From contig NZ_PVWK01000142.1 in the NCBI RefSeq assembly GCF_003003795.1, positions 124,001-188,000 of the forward strand: a stretch of DNA of 64,000 nucleotides, given 5' to 3'. The translations under genes and the position numbers were made by a program. Of this stretch, positions 11,307 to 22,768 are shown piece by piece (position 1 is the first letter of the stretch; the number at the start of each line of letters is the position of its first letter). Under the pieces are notes generated by a model that worked only from the letters and a program-made list of their open reading frames with translations, did no database searches and was not told the origin of the DNA. This stretch comes from Stenomitos frigidus ULC18 (lineage in GTDB: Bacteria; Cyanobacteriota; Cyanobacteriia; Leptolyngbyales; Leptolyngbyaceae).

Positions 11307-12518
11307 TTAAGCTGGGGTTAAAAGAATTAAGCGTTGTTCCCAGAGTGAGCGCACTTGAGCTAGGTCAACGCCAACGTCAGAAAGCAATGCACGCACGGTT
11401 TTACGGTGTGATGACGTCAATGTAGGCGTGTTCGCATCGCAGGCTTTAAGAAGCGCAAAGGCCTCTTCACTCAAATTCACAATTTGATAGTCTTCGTTGA
11501 ATAAACAGCGGCTTTCCCACCCGTCCATGCAGGGGTTGCGATCGGGGATCGCGCTCAGCAATGCCTCATCGGAGTACCAGTCGTTTTTGGGTAAGGGTGA
11601 ACGACCCAGGAAAAACTCGTAGTGAGTAATCGCACTGGGGTTGAGCAATTCGATCAACCGATAGCGCTGGCGATCGCTCAGTCCTTCCGTTCGCTTCATT
11701 AACTCCGGTGCTTTGTCTAGTAATGCTTCCAGCGACCAATTACGTGGATTGGAGAAGCCAAGAAACTCCAGCCCAGACGTTTCAATGAGATCAAAAAGGG
11801 TGTCGATCGTGTAGTCAATCTCTTGAGGATGAACGTACATATCGGCAAAGTTTTCGTCACGCTGGTTTTCTAGCGACCAACGCTCTTTCTCTCGCTGTAC
11901 GAGTCGATTGTCTTCGGGCAGTGCTGCAAAAATCTGACGCCCAACTTTTACCCCATCTTTATAGTCACCACGCCGATCGCCCTGGAGAAGCGCGATCGCC
12001 TCTTGCATTAACGTAATTTCCCAGCGTCCCAAGGCGGCATAGACAAAGATGTGCATAATGCCACCCGGAGCCAGCTTTGCCGCCAAGGACTGAATGCCCC
12101 GAATCGGGTCAGGAAGGTGATGCAGTACGCCAACGGAGTTAATCAGGTCAAACTCACCGGGAAGCTGGTCAGCATCGTAAAGACTCAGGTGGTGAAACTC
12201 GACGCGATCGGCTCCTGATCGCTGGCAACGCTCTTTCGCAACGGCTAAGGCTCCTGCACTGAGATCGATCGCCGTAATCTGCGCCTTGGGATTTAGATGC
12301 ACTAAATATTCTGTACCCACACCTGTCCCGCAGCCTGCATCCAGAATGCGCGGATCATCCTTCTCAGGTTTTCGTCCTGTACAAAAACTGTACGCGGCTA
12401 GCCAATTCCAGCGCCAGTTGTAGCCAGGAGGTGGCTCGTCTAGTAACGGTTCGGGGGGAAACGGATAGGTGTCGTAGAGTTTGGCGACAGCAGCACTAAC
12501 GGCTTGAGAATCTGGCAT
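11307..12518 (-). CDS. Class I SAM-dependent methyltransferase
   Basis: A 403-residue cyanobacterial methyltransferase. It begins MPDSQAVSAAVAKLYDTYPF, then carries motif I LDAGCGTGVG (residues 59-68), an acidic strand end (AIDLSAGAL) and motif IV-like FDLINSVGVLHHL. The second half (about 190-400) is a family-specific domain with no motif I can name. Substrate is unknown. The start was set at the ATG at 12518; a longer in-frame extension lacks sense and overlaps the divergent promoter region. Confidence 0.87.
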   Translation of the reverse strand: MPDSQAVSAAVAKLYDTYPFPPEPLLDEPPPGYNWRWNWLAAYSFCTGRKPEKDDPRILDAGCGTGVGTEYLVHLNPKAQITAIDLSAGALAVAKERCQRSGADRVEFHHLSLYDADQLPGEFDLINSVGVLHHLPDPIRGIQSLAAKLAPGGIMHIFVYAALGRWEITLMQEAIALLQGDRRGDYKDGVKVGRQIFAALPEDNRLVQREKERWSLENQRDENFADMYVHPQEIDYTIDTLFDLIETSGLEFLGFSNPRNWSLEALLDKAPELMKRTEGLSDRQRYRLIELLNPSAITHYEFFLGRSPLPKNDWYSDEALLSAIPDRNPCMDGWESRCLFNEDYQIVNLSEEAFALLKACDANTPTLTSSHRKTVRALLSDVGVDLAQVRSLWEQRLILLTPA

Positions 12519-12629
12519 GGCACACACTATTGCAGCGATCTTGAGTGTACCGAATAGAGTAGCGCTTACCTGCTTATGATTATGGCAGGAGTGCATAAGC
12601 GCTCGACGCTTTTCCCAGTAAAGATAGCC

Positions 12630-12815
12630 ATGACAGAAATTATTTTTTTGGTGGAAGACGATCCAGACGGTGGTTACGTTGCGAGAGCGATCGGGGAATC
12701 TATTTTTACGCAAGCTGAAAGCATCAAAGAATTAGAAGCACTGGTAAGAGATGCCGTTCAGTGCCATTATCCCGACCAACAACGCTGCTCTAACATGATT
12801 CGTCTAGTTCTCTAA
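12630..12815 (+). CDS. HicB-like small protein
   Basis: A 61-residue protein starting MTEIIFLVEDDPDGGYVARA. The pattern (short beta strand, DDPDGGYVAR, then SIKELEALVRDAVQCHY) is that of the HicB antitoxin N-terminal fold. Such solitary proteins are common in cyanobacteria and are often mislabelled as 2-oxoisovalerate dehydrogenase. No HicA toxin follows, so it is probably an orphan. It ends four bases inside the 3' end of the convergent gene. An upstream in-frame ATG exists, but the sequence before 12630 does not look coding. Confidence 0.75.
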   Translation: MTEIIFLVEDDPDGGYVARAIGESIFTQAESIKELEALVRDAVQCHYPDQQRCSNMIRLVL

Positions 12816-13450
12816 TCCCAATACAAATGGAGAGCCTGCTTCTGCTGAAGACAATCTGCCAACGTTTGAATATTTCCTTGTGGCACGCCGTTTTCATCTG
12901 CTTCAATTTCACCGCGATCGGCTAGTTCGCCTAACCACTCGTTCTCAGTCTCAAAAGCAATGCGGTTGATTAGTTCTGCAAACATTTCCGCTTGTTGTCG
13001 AGTAATCGGTTCTAAGAAAGCAGCGTTAAGGCTTGCAGTACCAGCATAAAGAATCTCAAACGGGCAATGATGATAGATTTCTGCCAACGTATCCTGCACT
13101 TCTCGAAGAGCATCTTCTTCCCTGTCCCAGCTATTGTGTGTGCCGACACGCTCACAAGCAGGAATTGCCAGTGCGGGCATTTGGGGAATGGCGAAGAGAC
13201 TACCCGTACCATTTATCCACAGCCGAATATCGCGTCCATGACATAAACGCCACGCTTGCTCAACGCTATCCCTGTTTGCCTTCGTCTTTAAGTGAGCAGC
13301 AAACACATCGGACTCTTTGAAGGCACCCTCTTTTAACCTGCCTTTTTGCCATCCTTGCCAACTTTGTCCATTCACAGTAAGAGTGACAGGGTGAAGGTCA
13401 TCATCACCTAAAATTGAGCGCACAAAGGATTCGGTATTTTCAGGGGTCAT
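12812..13450 (-). CDS. Hypothetical protein, about 212 residues
   Basis: An unrecognised soluble protein. Visible features are an N-terminal half with GQSWQGWQKGRLKEGAFKES, a central LRLWINGTGSLFAIP-like stretch (text RDIRLWINGTGSLFAIPQ), and a C-terminal helical half with EIEADENGVPQGNIQTLADC. No signal peptide, membrane segment or catalytic motif. ATG at 13450 is used; an in-frame TTG at 13480 would add ten residues. Convergent with the HicB-like gene, overlapping by four bases. Confidence 0.65.
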   Translation of the reverse strand: MTPENTESFVRSILGDDDLHPVTLTVNGQSWQGWQKGRLKEGAFKESDVFAAHLKTKANRDSVEQAWRLCHGRDIRLWINGTGSLFAIPQMPALAIPACERVGTHNSWDREEDALREVQDTLAEIYHHCPFEILYAGTASLNAAFLEPITRQQAEMFAELINRIAFETENEWLGELADRGEIEADENGVPQGNIQTLADCLQQKQALHLYWD

Positions 13451-13657
13451 GCCGTCTAGGGTTGTACAAGGTTTAAACAACGTGCAGTATGCGTTCCATT
13501 CACCGAAATCGATCGAGCCACAGACTACCGTTTCTGCACTCGACGAAGATTTGTAACAAAACGTTTGTGCCTTCTCAGGAGCGTTACCTCCATCCCCTAT
13601 GATCGGACGATACAGTGAGCGATCGCGTCTACATACTTTTTAATCAACGAGTCTTGA

Positions 13658-13721
13658 GGCTCGAATCGTTCTAACCTAAATATTGAACTGGTAGACCCTG
13701 TGCCGTCATTAGATTCGAGCC
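13658..13721. promoter_or_regulatory. Inverted repeat in the apcE upstream region
   Basis: GGCTCGAATC at 13658-13667 is the exact reverse complement of GATTCGAGCC at 13712-13721, separated by 44 bases, about 110 bases before the apcE start. The whole 13451-13831 spacer holds no gene and should contain the apcE promoter and leader. A role for the repeat (mRNA leader structure or regulator site) is inference. Confidence 0.4.
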
Positions 13722-13813
13722 CTAACTAGATGCTTTTTCCTTAAAAGGCAAGGGCTTTGGGATGGTTGCCAGGTGCCGCTCTGGTCAGATTTAACACAGT
13801 CACGATCCGTTAA

Positions 13814-17185
<3,372 letters not shown>

Positions 17186-17251
17186 GCTTGTTCTGCTTGG
17201 TCACTGCCGGGTCGTTAATCAGTTTAGTTGGTTAAACATACCTGACGTTCT

Positions 17252-17286
17252 CCCTCGATCGAGCCTTCGATCGGGGGATTTCTTTT
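17252..17286 (+). terminator. Rho-independent terminator after apcE
   Basis: CCCTCGATCGA, loop GCCT, TCGATCGGGGG (one G:T pair), then a TTTCTTTT tract, 67 bases after the apcE stop. Confidence 0.8.
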
Positions 17287-17345
17287 AGTTCAGGATATTG
17301 GGGATGACCTGGGGCAGTTAACGCAACTTACAACGGAGAGAGCAG

Positions 17346-17456
17346 ATGGAACCATTGAATGGTGTAGACATGGTTTTAGGAGGATTAGCGATCGCCATTT
17401 TTGCGAGTGGGCTTTTGATGCTGGTGTTGGGAGCCTGGTCTGCAAGGGATAAATGA
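17346..17456 (+). CDS. 36-residue single-helix membrane miniprotein
   Basis: A very short gene, ATG at 17346 and TGA at 17454, with GGAG eight bases upstream. The product starts MEPLNGVDMVLGGLAIAIFA, has one hydrophobic helix at about 9-31 and a charged SARDK end. That is the build of small thylakoid subunits (Psb, Pet, Ndh types), but the sequence does not match any I know well. It lies just after the apcE terminator, so it probably has its own promoter. Function unknown. Confidence 0.6.
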   Translation: MEPLNGVDMVLGGLAIAIFASGLLMLVLGAWSARDK

Positions 17457-17647
17457 ACCGATGGCTCTTTAGTATTCATACCGTGTTGCGAGGGTAGTTT
17501 TGCTAACTGCGACGACCAGTCATTGGGCGTATGGGTCTGTAATTCAGCACTCCAACGATGATCGTATTACATCGATTTCAAGATGAGACTTAGGACTGAC
17601 GCAAACCTTGGAGGTTTTAACCGGAAATCAACCATCGCCAGAGATGT

Positions 17648-17680
17648 TAGACCTCCGAGGTTTTGAAAACCTCGGAGGTC
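17648..17680. repeat. AGACCTCCGAGGTTTT palindrome, copy 1
   Basis: Perfect 16-bp arms around one central G. Full or half copies recur at 18038, 19477, 19527 and 24481. Preceded by a half copy near 17600 (ACCTTGGAGGTTTTAA). Confidence 0.85.
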
Positions 17681-17720
17681 TTGCCTAGCTCTAAAATAAA
17701 GGGTGGGCATTGCTTGATGC

Positions 17721-17960
17721 TCATGACTCCGCGATGATGCGGGCGTTGATCAGGGTAAAGATGCGATCGAGTTCGGTGATGCCTGCCAATTCAGCTTCTT
17801 CTTGCGCGGTCAGGGTGTTGGCTTTTTGTTGGTCGATGAGGGCTTCGAGGCGAGCTTGCAGTTCATCGGTAAACTTGAACAGGTTGAGCCCACGAATGGT
17901 CTGAATCGTGACACCCGCTTCAACCCAGGAGGAGGGTTGTACCATTGTTTGAGTAATCAT
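17721..17960 (-). CDS. Small hypothetical protein (cyanobacterial, antitoxin-like size)
   Basis: A 79-residue protein. The C-terminal half, LTAQEEAELAGITELDRIF then ARIIAES, is a helix-rich conserved pattern I associate with small cyanobacterial proteins, sometimes next to HNH nucleases (recollection, not verified). Here no nuclease follows. A decayed paralogue with the same C terminus lies at 18954-19125, on the same strand, flanking the PIN toxin-antitoxin pair. ATG at 17960, with an alternative in-frame ATG five codons later. Confidence 0.65.
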   Translation of the reverse strand: MITQTMVQPSSWVEAGVTIQTIRGLNLFKFTDELQARLEALIDQQKANTLTAQEEAELAGITELDRIFTLINARIIAES

Positions 17961-18037
17961 ACCTGTTCACTCAGCAGCTAACTATTTTTATCTTATCGTT
18001 CTTGCTTCATCTGGCTGCTATCGTCCATCACTGACGC

Positions 18038-18052
18038 AAACCTCGGAGGTTT
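18038..18052. repeat. AAACCTCGGAGGTTT palindrome, short copy
   Basis: Core of the same palindrome family as at 17648, preceded by CTGACGCA as the first cluster is (GACTGACGCAAACC at about 17590). Confidence 0.65.
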
Positions 18053-18129
18053 AAGCCACCAATCCAGCCGTGACCAACGTGGTGCCTGAAATCTCCGATG
18101 TGTTGGTCAATATGCTTAAGTTCTATGAC

Positions 18130-18540
18130 TCATCTCAAGAGAGCAATGAAACCCGCTTGTTCAAAATGCTTGTCGTGGGTCAGCGCTTCCAGAAGCTTTT
18201 GTTGCTGCATGGTGAGAAACGAGGCACAGTCGGTATGGCTCCACGCTTGATCAAGGCGTTCTTCGTAAAACGTCAGCGCGTTGTTGAATAATTCACTGGT
18301 TTGAGGCACAACCTCGATCGCGGAGTCAGTTCTGATATCTTGCATCAGAGCAACTGTTGTTTTTCTCAGACCTAATCCCTTCCTGGAGAACGAGTTTAAG
18401 ACTTCAGTTAAGACCATTTCACTGGTAACAAGCTTGAGCGGTGCTAGAGAAGCAGAAACGACTGCTGCGTGGTGATGCAAATCATCGGCTGGGTTGACCA
18501 GGGCAATCCAGTAACCTGCATCCGCAAAGATGGTTCTCAT
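18130..18540 (-). CDS. PIN-domain toxin (VapC-like ribonuclease)
   Basis: A 136-residue PIN nuclease. The metal-binding acidic residues are in place: D7 (FADAGYWIALVNP), E46 (MVLTEVLNSFSRK), D104 (SHTDCASFLTM) and D123 (THDKHFEQAGF). These enzymes cut tRNA or other RNA when freed from their antitoxin. ATG at 18540 lies inside the stop of the upstream antitoxin gene (four-base overlap), the usual VapBC-style coupling. Longer upstream frames are rejected because the PIN fold starts at MRTIFADAGYW. Confidence 0.9.
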   Translation of the reverse strand: MRTIFADAGYWIALVNPADDLHHHAAVVSASLAPLKLVTSEMVLTEVLNSFSRKGLGLRKTTVALMQDIRTDSAIEVVPQTSELFNNALTFYEERLDQAWSHTDCASFLTMQQQKLLEALTHDKHFEQAGFIALLR

Positions 18541-18860
18541 TCGTCCTCTTTCGGTGAGCCGTACAGATAGTGATCCACGTTCTTCGACAAATCTTTGGGT
18601 AGTTTCGCCCACTCTTCGGGAGGCACCTGCGCTGAAATTTCCGCTACTCGTTCCCAAATGGGGCGCTTGTGAGATGGTTGGTTTTCTGCCAAAGATTGAC
18701 TACTGATGATAGGTGGCTGAGTCTGCTCAGGTATTGGGCTGGCTAAGTCAGTCAGCAGCACAATGATTCTGACCCGACCGGGATGAGCCACCGGCAGCGG
18801 CTGATCCAACGCGAGTTGTCCGTAGGCATCGATCGTTCCAGTGGCTTCAATCGCTTGCAT
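18537..18860 (-). CDS. Antitoxin partner of the PIN toxin
   Basis: A 107-residue protein. The N terminus MQAIEATGTIDAYGQLALDQ followed by GRVRIIVLL is the AbrB/DUF-like beta fold often seen in cyanobacterial antitoxins. A flexible Pro/Gln/Ser-rich middle and a C-terminal helix (RPIWERVAEISAQVPPEEWA) would wrap the toxin. Stop overlaps the toxin start by four bases. The start was set at the ATG at 18860; upstream sequence is not antitoxin-like. Confidence 0.82.
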   Translation of the reverse strand: MQAIEATGTIDAYGQLALDQPLPVAHPGRVRIIVLLTDLASPIPEQTQPPIISSQSLAENQPSHKRPIWERVAEISAQVPPEEWAKLPKDLSKNVDHYLYGSPKEDE

Positions 18861-18953
18861 GAGTCTAAAACAGATGGAGTCTGACGAAATTTTAACAGGA
18901 GGGCAAGGCTGAAGTGTGGGAAGCTGAGGTGTAAGGTGCATTGCTCACTCTAC

Positions 18954-19125
18954 TCATGATTCAGCGATAATGCGGGCGTTGATCACGGTAAAGATACGAT
19001 CGGGTTCCGTCATACCTGCCAATTCGGCTTCTTTCTGCGCAGTCAGGGTATGAGCTTTTAGTTGATCGCGTAGGATCTCTAAACCGAATCGCATTACGAA
19101 TAGTGATAGTTACAGCGTTGCCCAT
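18954..19125 (-). pseudogene. Decayed paralogue of the 79-residue protein gene at 17721
   Basis: The reverse strand reads LTAQKEAELAGMTEPDRIF then INARIIAES and stop, nearly matching the 17721 gene. The N-terminal part (AVTITIRNAIRF, from an ATG at 19125) is in a different frame, so the gene has a frameshift or small deletion near 19095. A 46-codon in-frame remnant opening MRFGLEILRDQLKA remains. Interpreted as a broken duplicate. Confidence 0.7.
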
Positions 19126-19171
19126 TGGTTAAAATCCTCAAAGGCAGATGCTTCAAAGCTAATCCGCCGAC

Positions 19172-19396
19172 TCATTCAAGTCCCTCAAGGCTGACCGTAA
19201 TGAGGTTAGTGCCATTTTCAGCGTTTTCTATTGCTTCAAGTAAGCGCCTTTGATTTGCCTCAGAGCGAGAGAGATAAGCCGTTTCATCAATATCGTAGAC
19301 AATAATCTCAATTTCTTTGTCTTGAAAAAGAGTCTTAAGTGATTCTAGAAAATGGTGATCCAGGTCTTTGGCATTGAGGCGATATGAGGTTTGCAT
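19172..19396 (-). CDS. Antitoxin-like small protein (orphan)
   Basis: A 74-residue protein starting MQTSYRLNAKDLDHHFLESL. Its make-up (an N-terminal polar part, IEIIVYDIDETAYLSRSEAN, then a helix LLEAIENAENG) resembles the antitoxins that precede RelE/ParE-type toxins in cyanobacteria. The expected toxin position just downstream holds only the broken 18954 gene, so it appears to be an orphan. An in-frame ATG at 19429 could add 11 residues. Confidence 0.7.
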   Translation of the reverse strand: MQTSYRLNAKDLDHHFLESLKTLFQDKEIEIIVYDIDETAYLSRSEANQRRLLEAIENAENGTNLITVSLEGLE

Positions 19397-19464
19397 CGTC
19401 GTCGAACCGCCAGTCGTAATGTTGTCCATTATAAATGGCAGAGCTTAGGGTTTAAATTGCTTCG

Positions 19465-19541
19465 ATCGATCGGCTTAAACCTCCGAGGTTTGAACCACGA
19501 ATCAAGCGTGACCAATCGATCGGCTTAAACCTCGGAGGTTT
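19465..19541. repeat. Two AAACCTCNGAGGTTT palindromes in a direct repeat
   Basis: CGATCGGCTTAAACCTC occurs twice, 50 bases apart, each followed by the palindrome core (19477-19491 and 19527-19541). They sit between the antitoxin-like gene and the STAND gene end. Confidence 0.75.
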
Positions 19542-19582
19542 TGGTCAATTCCCTCAACTCAAAACCAAAACTCTCCCCCACC

Positions 19583-22500
19583 TTATTGACCTTCCAAGCT
19601 TTTCAACTCTGTTGGTGTAAAAGGATTTTTGCCAGCGCGTAAGGCATCAATCCAGCGTTGCCGTTGCTGCTTTCGCTCCTGGTTTTCAGTGCCAGCGATA
19701 AACGCCTGAAAGTCTTCAATTGCACCCTGGGTATTGCCACTGAGCGCTCTGGCAAGCCCACGGCTGTCTCGAAACTCTATATTTTTAGGCGCGAGCTTAA
19801 CGGCGGTTTCACAAGCTGACAGCACAGCTTTAGCATTGCCCTGTAGGCTGCCAAACCAGCAGAGACTGTTCCAGTTTTGGGCAGAAACGGAATCGATAGA
19901 GCGAGGATCGAGTGTTTGCGCCTGGGTATAGGAATCCATCGCGGCTTTGATGTCGCGCTTGCCGACGAACTCATTGCCTTGAGCCAGAAGCGCGAGCGCT
20001 TTGAACTGCTGCTCTTTGGCGTCTAGCTGAACACCCAATTTGGGATTCCATTTGAGAGCAGTGCGGAGCATGGTCATTGCCTTGTCTACATTGCCTAAGC
20101 TTGCCTGCTGCTCTGCGGTTTTAACCCATGCTTGGGACGCAGTGATGAGATTGGCAGTAGTTTGGCACACTGGAAGCGTCGCTAGCTCTTCAGGATGGCT
20201 GCTCAAGTAAGCATCAAGCCAGCTACAGCCCCTTGCCATCAAATCATCCAGGTTCAGATTCCACAGCTTCACCGTGTTGTCATCACTGCCCGTCGCCAGG
20301 GTTTTGCCGTCCGGGCTGAAACTCACGCTCAAGACACTGCTGCTGTGCCCTTTGAGCGTTTGCAACTCCCGCCCCGCCTGCACGTCCCACAGCTTCACCG
20401 TGTTGTCCGCACTGCCCGTCGCCAGGGTTTTGCCGTCCGGGCTGAAACTCACGCTCCAGACACTGCTGCTGTGCCCTTTGAGCGTTTGCAACTCCCGCCC
20501 CGCCTGCACGTCCCACAGCTTCACCGTGTTGTCCGCACTGCCCGTCGCCAGGGTTTTGCCGTCCGGGCTGAAACTCACGCTCCAGACACTGCTGCTGTGC
20601 CCTTTGAGCGTTTGCAACTCCCGCCCCGCCTGCACGTCCCACAGCTTCACCGTGTTGTCCGCACTGCCCGTCGCCAGGGTTTTGCCGTCCGGGCTGAAAC
20701 TCACGCTCCAGACACTGCTACTGTGCCCTTTCAGGGTTTGCACCTCGCGGCCCGCCTGCACGTCCCACAGCTTCACCGTGTTGTCCACACTGCCCGTCGC
20801 CAGGGTTTTGCCGTCCGGGCTGAAACTCACGCTATAGACACTGCTGCTGTGCCCTTTGAGCGTTTGCAACTCCCGCCCCGCCTGCACGTCCCACAGCTTC
20901 ACCGTGTTGTCATCACTGCCCGTCGCCAGGGTTTTGCCGTCCGGGCTGAAACTCACGCTCAAGACACTGCTGCTGTGCCCTTCCAGACGATCGTGCTCTT
21001 GAACCCCATAGACGACCTGACGGAGCGTGGCAATGGCTCGCATGCGCGTATCGGGCTTTAGCATCTTGCCCTTCTCAAGCTGCTGGACTTGCTGCCCCGT
21101 TTTAATCGCGGCGATGAGGGATTCAAGCTCCAGATTGGATGCCAGCAAGTTTTGGGCGGTGACACTTTGAAAGTTAACATCCGCATTCGTTTTCTCATTA
21201 TCTGCTTCTTGCTGCTTCTGGAACGCAAACACGGCTGCGCCCACTGCCAGCAGCGACAACAGCCCCAGCCCCGCCAAAAACAGCCGCAGTCGCTTGAGTT
21301 CTCGCTTGCGATTCGCCTCCTTTTCCGCCGCTTCCTCGTCGCGTGCCGTGACGCTGGCATCCAAAAACTGCATCGTCTGGTCAAAGTTGGGGGCGTAGCG
21401 TTCTGCCCAGGCGGCATTGGGCTGTTGCTCCTGTCGCCAGGTAAGGGCGATCGTCAACTCCGGGTCGCGCAACAGTCCGGCTCGCTGCTGCTGGTAGAGC
21501 ACGGCTGTATCTGCCAGCCGTCGATAGATCTGGGCAGACTGGCTCTCTGCCTCCACCCAGCCATCCAGCCGTTGCCACACGCGCATCAGGCTTTCGTGGG
21601 AAATATCCAGCATGGAGTCAGCTTGCAGGGGGGTGGGCAACGGTGGGGTCAAAAACGTGCCGCTCCGTGTCCGAAAGGCTTCGACGATGGCGATGATGTC
21701 TGCGTCGGATGCATCCGCGATCGCACCCGCATCCCGCAACCGCGTCGGTCGTCGAATGCCGCGCCCATCGGCTCCCTTCTCCGTCAGGCACTGAAACAGC
21801 CATGTGGCACGCTGCCGCGCCTGATCGTCTGGTAACCCGTCGTACAGCTCATCCCCATGCTGCGACAGTGCCCGCTCCATGCCGCCGATCGTTTCGTAGT
21901 CCGGCACATCGATCGGTTCATTCCCCTCATGGTGTGCCGTCCAGTAGTCCCACGTTCGCATCAGCGCGTGCTGTAAAATGGGCAACTGATCCGGGTTATC
22001 GCCCACATCGTTGAGCAGGCGACTCACCAGACGCGGGGTAATCGTCGCCCCCCCGACCGCCACCGGAGCCTCGATCGCCTGTCGCTGCTGGTCGCGCGTC
22101 ATGCGGGGAATGAGATACTGGCTATCGTTCATCGTTTCGGGCAGATCGCGGAACTGGGCGCACTCACCCAAAAAGTCCGATCGCATCGTCAGCACCACAT
22201 AGATGGGGAGTGCCGTCTGTTGCGTTGCCTCCAGCAGCAGCTTCACAAACGCCGCTGCCTCATCCCCCGCATCCTCGCTGGACGACTGTTGCTTAAACCG
22301 AAACAATTCCTCAAACTGATCCACCACTACCAGCAAATTTTCATCGTCTGGCAACCGCGACTGCTGCACCGCTTCTACCAACCCCAGCGCGCCCCGTCGC
22401 AGCACCGTCTCCGTGATAATCGTTTGCAGGCGCTGGTCTTCCCCATCAGAACCGAACACATCTGTATGGTTCAAGGCCTCTGCCAGGTTCGCGATCGGTG

Positions 22501-22768
22501 CGTTCCCTGGTCGCAGCAGCGCCACTCGCCAGTTTGACCCCACGCCTGCCATAAAGCCGCTGTAGAGTGCAGGCAGCAGTCCCGCTCGTACCAGCGACGA
22601 CTTGCCGCTACCCGATGTGCCCACCACTGCCAGAAAGCGGCGCGATCGCAGCCGTCGCAACAGTTCATCCGTTTGCCCTTCGCGCCCAAAGAACAGGTGG
22701 TCTTCCTCAGCTTCAAAGGGTCGCAGCCCTGGAAAGGGATTGGTGCGGGTCTGGGTGCCAATCGTCAT
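19583..22768 (-). CDS. STAND NTPase (nSTAND1-type) with membrane helix, WD40 and TPR domains
   Basis: A 1061-residue sensor-type protein. It starts with the nSTAND1 signature NPFPGLRPFEAEEDHLFFGR and a P-loop GTSGSGKSSLVRAGLLPAL (about 49-67), followed by a Walker B-like LVVVDQFEELF and a winged-helix/arm region to about 430. A probable membrane helix lies at about 493-515. Six WD40 blades of 42 residues fill about 594-835, and a TPR-like tail ends the protein (about 850-1050, TAVKLAPKNIEFRDSRGLAR). STAND proteins act as ligand-gated oligomerising switches. WD40/TPR is the sensing end, and the effector is supplied in trans by the TIR protein whose stop codon overlaps this ATG by four bases. 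The WD40 blades are almost identical in DNA, unlike the rest of the gene. Confidence 0.92.
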   Translation of the reverse strand: MTIGTQTRTNPFPGLRPFEAEEDHLFFGREGQTDELLRRLRSRRFLAVVGTSGSGKSSLVRAGLLPALYSGFMAGVGSNWRVALLRPGNAPIANLAEALNHTDVFGSDGEDQRLQTIITETVLRRGALGLVEAVQQSRLPDDENLLVVVDQFEELFRFKQQSSSEDAGDEAAAFVKLLLEATQQTALPIYVVLTMRSDFLGECAQFRDLPETMNDSQYLIPRMTRDQQRQAIEAPVAVGGATITPRLVSRLLNDVGDNPDQLPILQHALMRTWDYWTAHHEGNEPIDVPDYETIGGMERALSQHGDELYDGLPDDQARQRATWLFQCLTEKGADGRGIRRPTRLRDAGAIADASDADIIAIVEAFRTRSGTFLTPPLPTPLQADSMLDISHESLMRVWQRLDGWVEAESQSAQIYRRLADTAVLYQQQRAGLLRDPELTIALTWRQEQQPNAAWAERYAPNFDQTMQFLDASVTARDEEAAEKEANRKRELKRLRLFLAGLGLLSLLAVGAAVFAFQKQQEADNEKTNADVNFQSVTAQNLLASNLELESLIAAIKTGQQVQQLEKGKMLKPDTRMRAIATLRQVVYGVQEHDRLEGHSSSVLSVSFSPDGKTLATGSDDNTVKLWDVQAGRELQTLKGHSSSVYSVSFSPDGKTLATGSVDNTVKLWDVQAGREVQTLKGHSSSVWSVSFSPDGKTLATGSADNTVKLWDVQAGRELQTLKGHSSSVWSVSFSPDGKTLATGSADNTVKLWDVQAGRELQTLKGHSSSVWSVSFSPDGKTLATGSADNTVKLWDVQAGRELQTLKGHSSSVLSVSFSPDGKTLATGSDDNTVKLWNLNLDDLMARGCSWLDAYLSSHPEELATLPVCQTTANLITASQAWVKTAEQQASLGNVDKAMTMLRTALKWNPKLGVQLDAKEQQFKALALLAQGNEFVGKRDIKAAMDSYTQAQTLDPRSIDSVSAQNWNSLCWFGSLQGNAKAVLSACETAVKLAPKNIEFRDSRGLARALSGNTQGAIEDFQAFIAGTENQERKQQRQRWIDALRAGKNPFTPTELKSLEGQ
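20262..20998 (-). repeat. Six 126-bp WD40-coding tandem repeats
   Basis: The block CGTCGCCAGGGTTTTGCC recurs at exact 126-base steps (20291, 20417, 20543, 20669, 20795, 20921). In protein, the blades differ essentially at three places: after SSV (L,Y,W,W,W,L), in GSxDNT (D,V,A,A,A,D), and in RExQTLK (L or V). Near identity implies recent expansion or gene conversion. Confidence 0.95.

Noticed and set aside
20195-21061. Long open frames on the plus strand across the WD40 repeats (288 and 187 codons)
   Set aside because: They are antisense shadows of the repeated WD40 coding units; the repeated sequence simply lacks stops in several frames.
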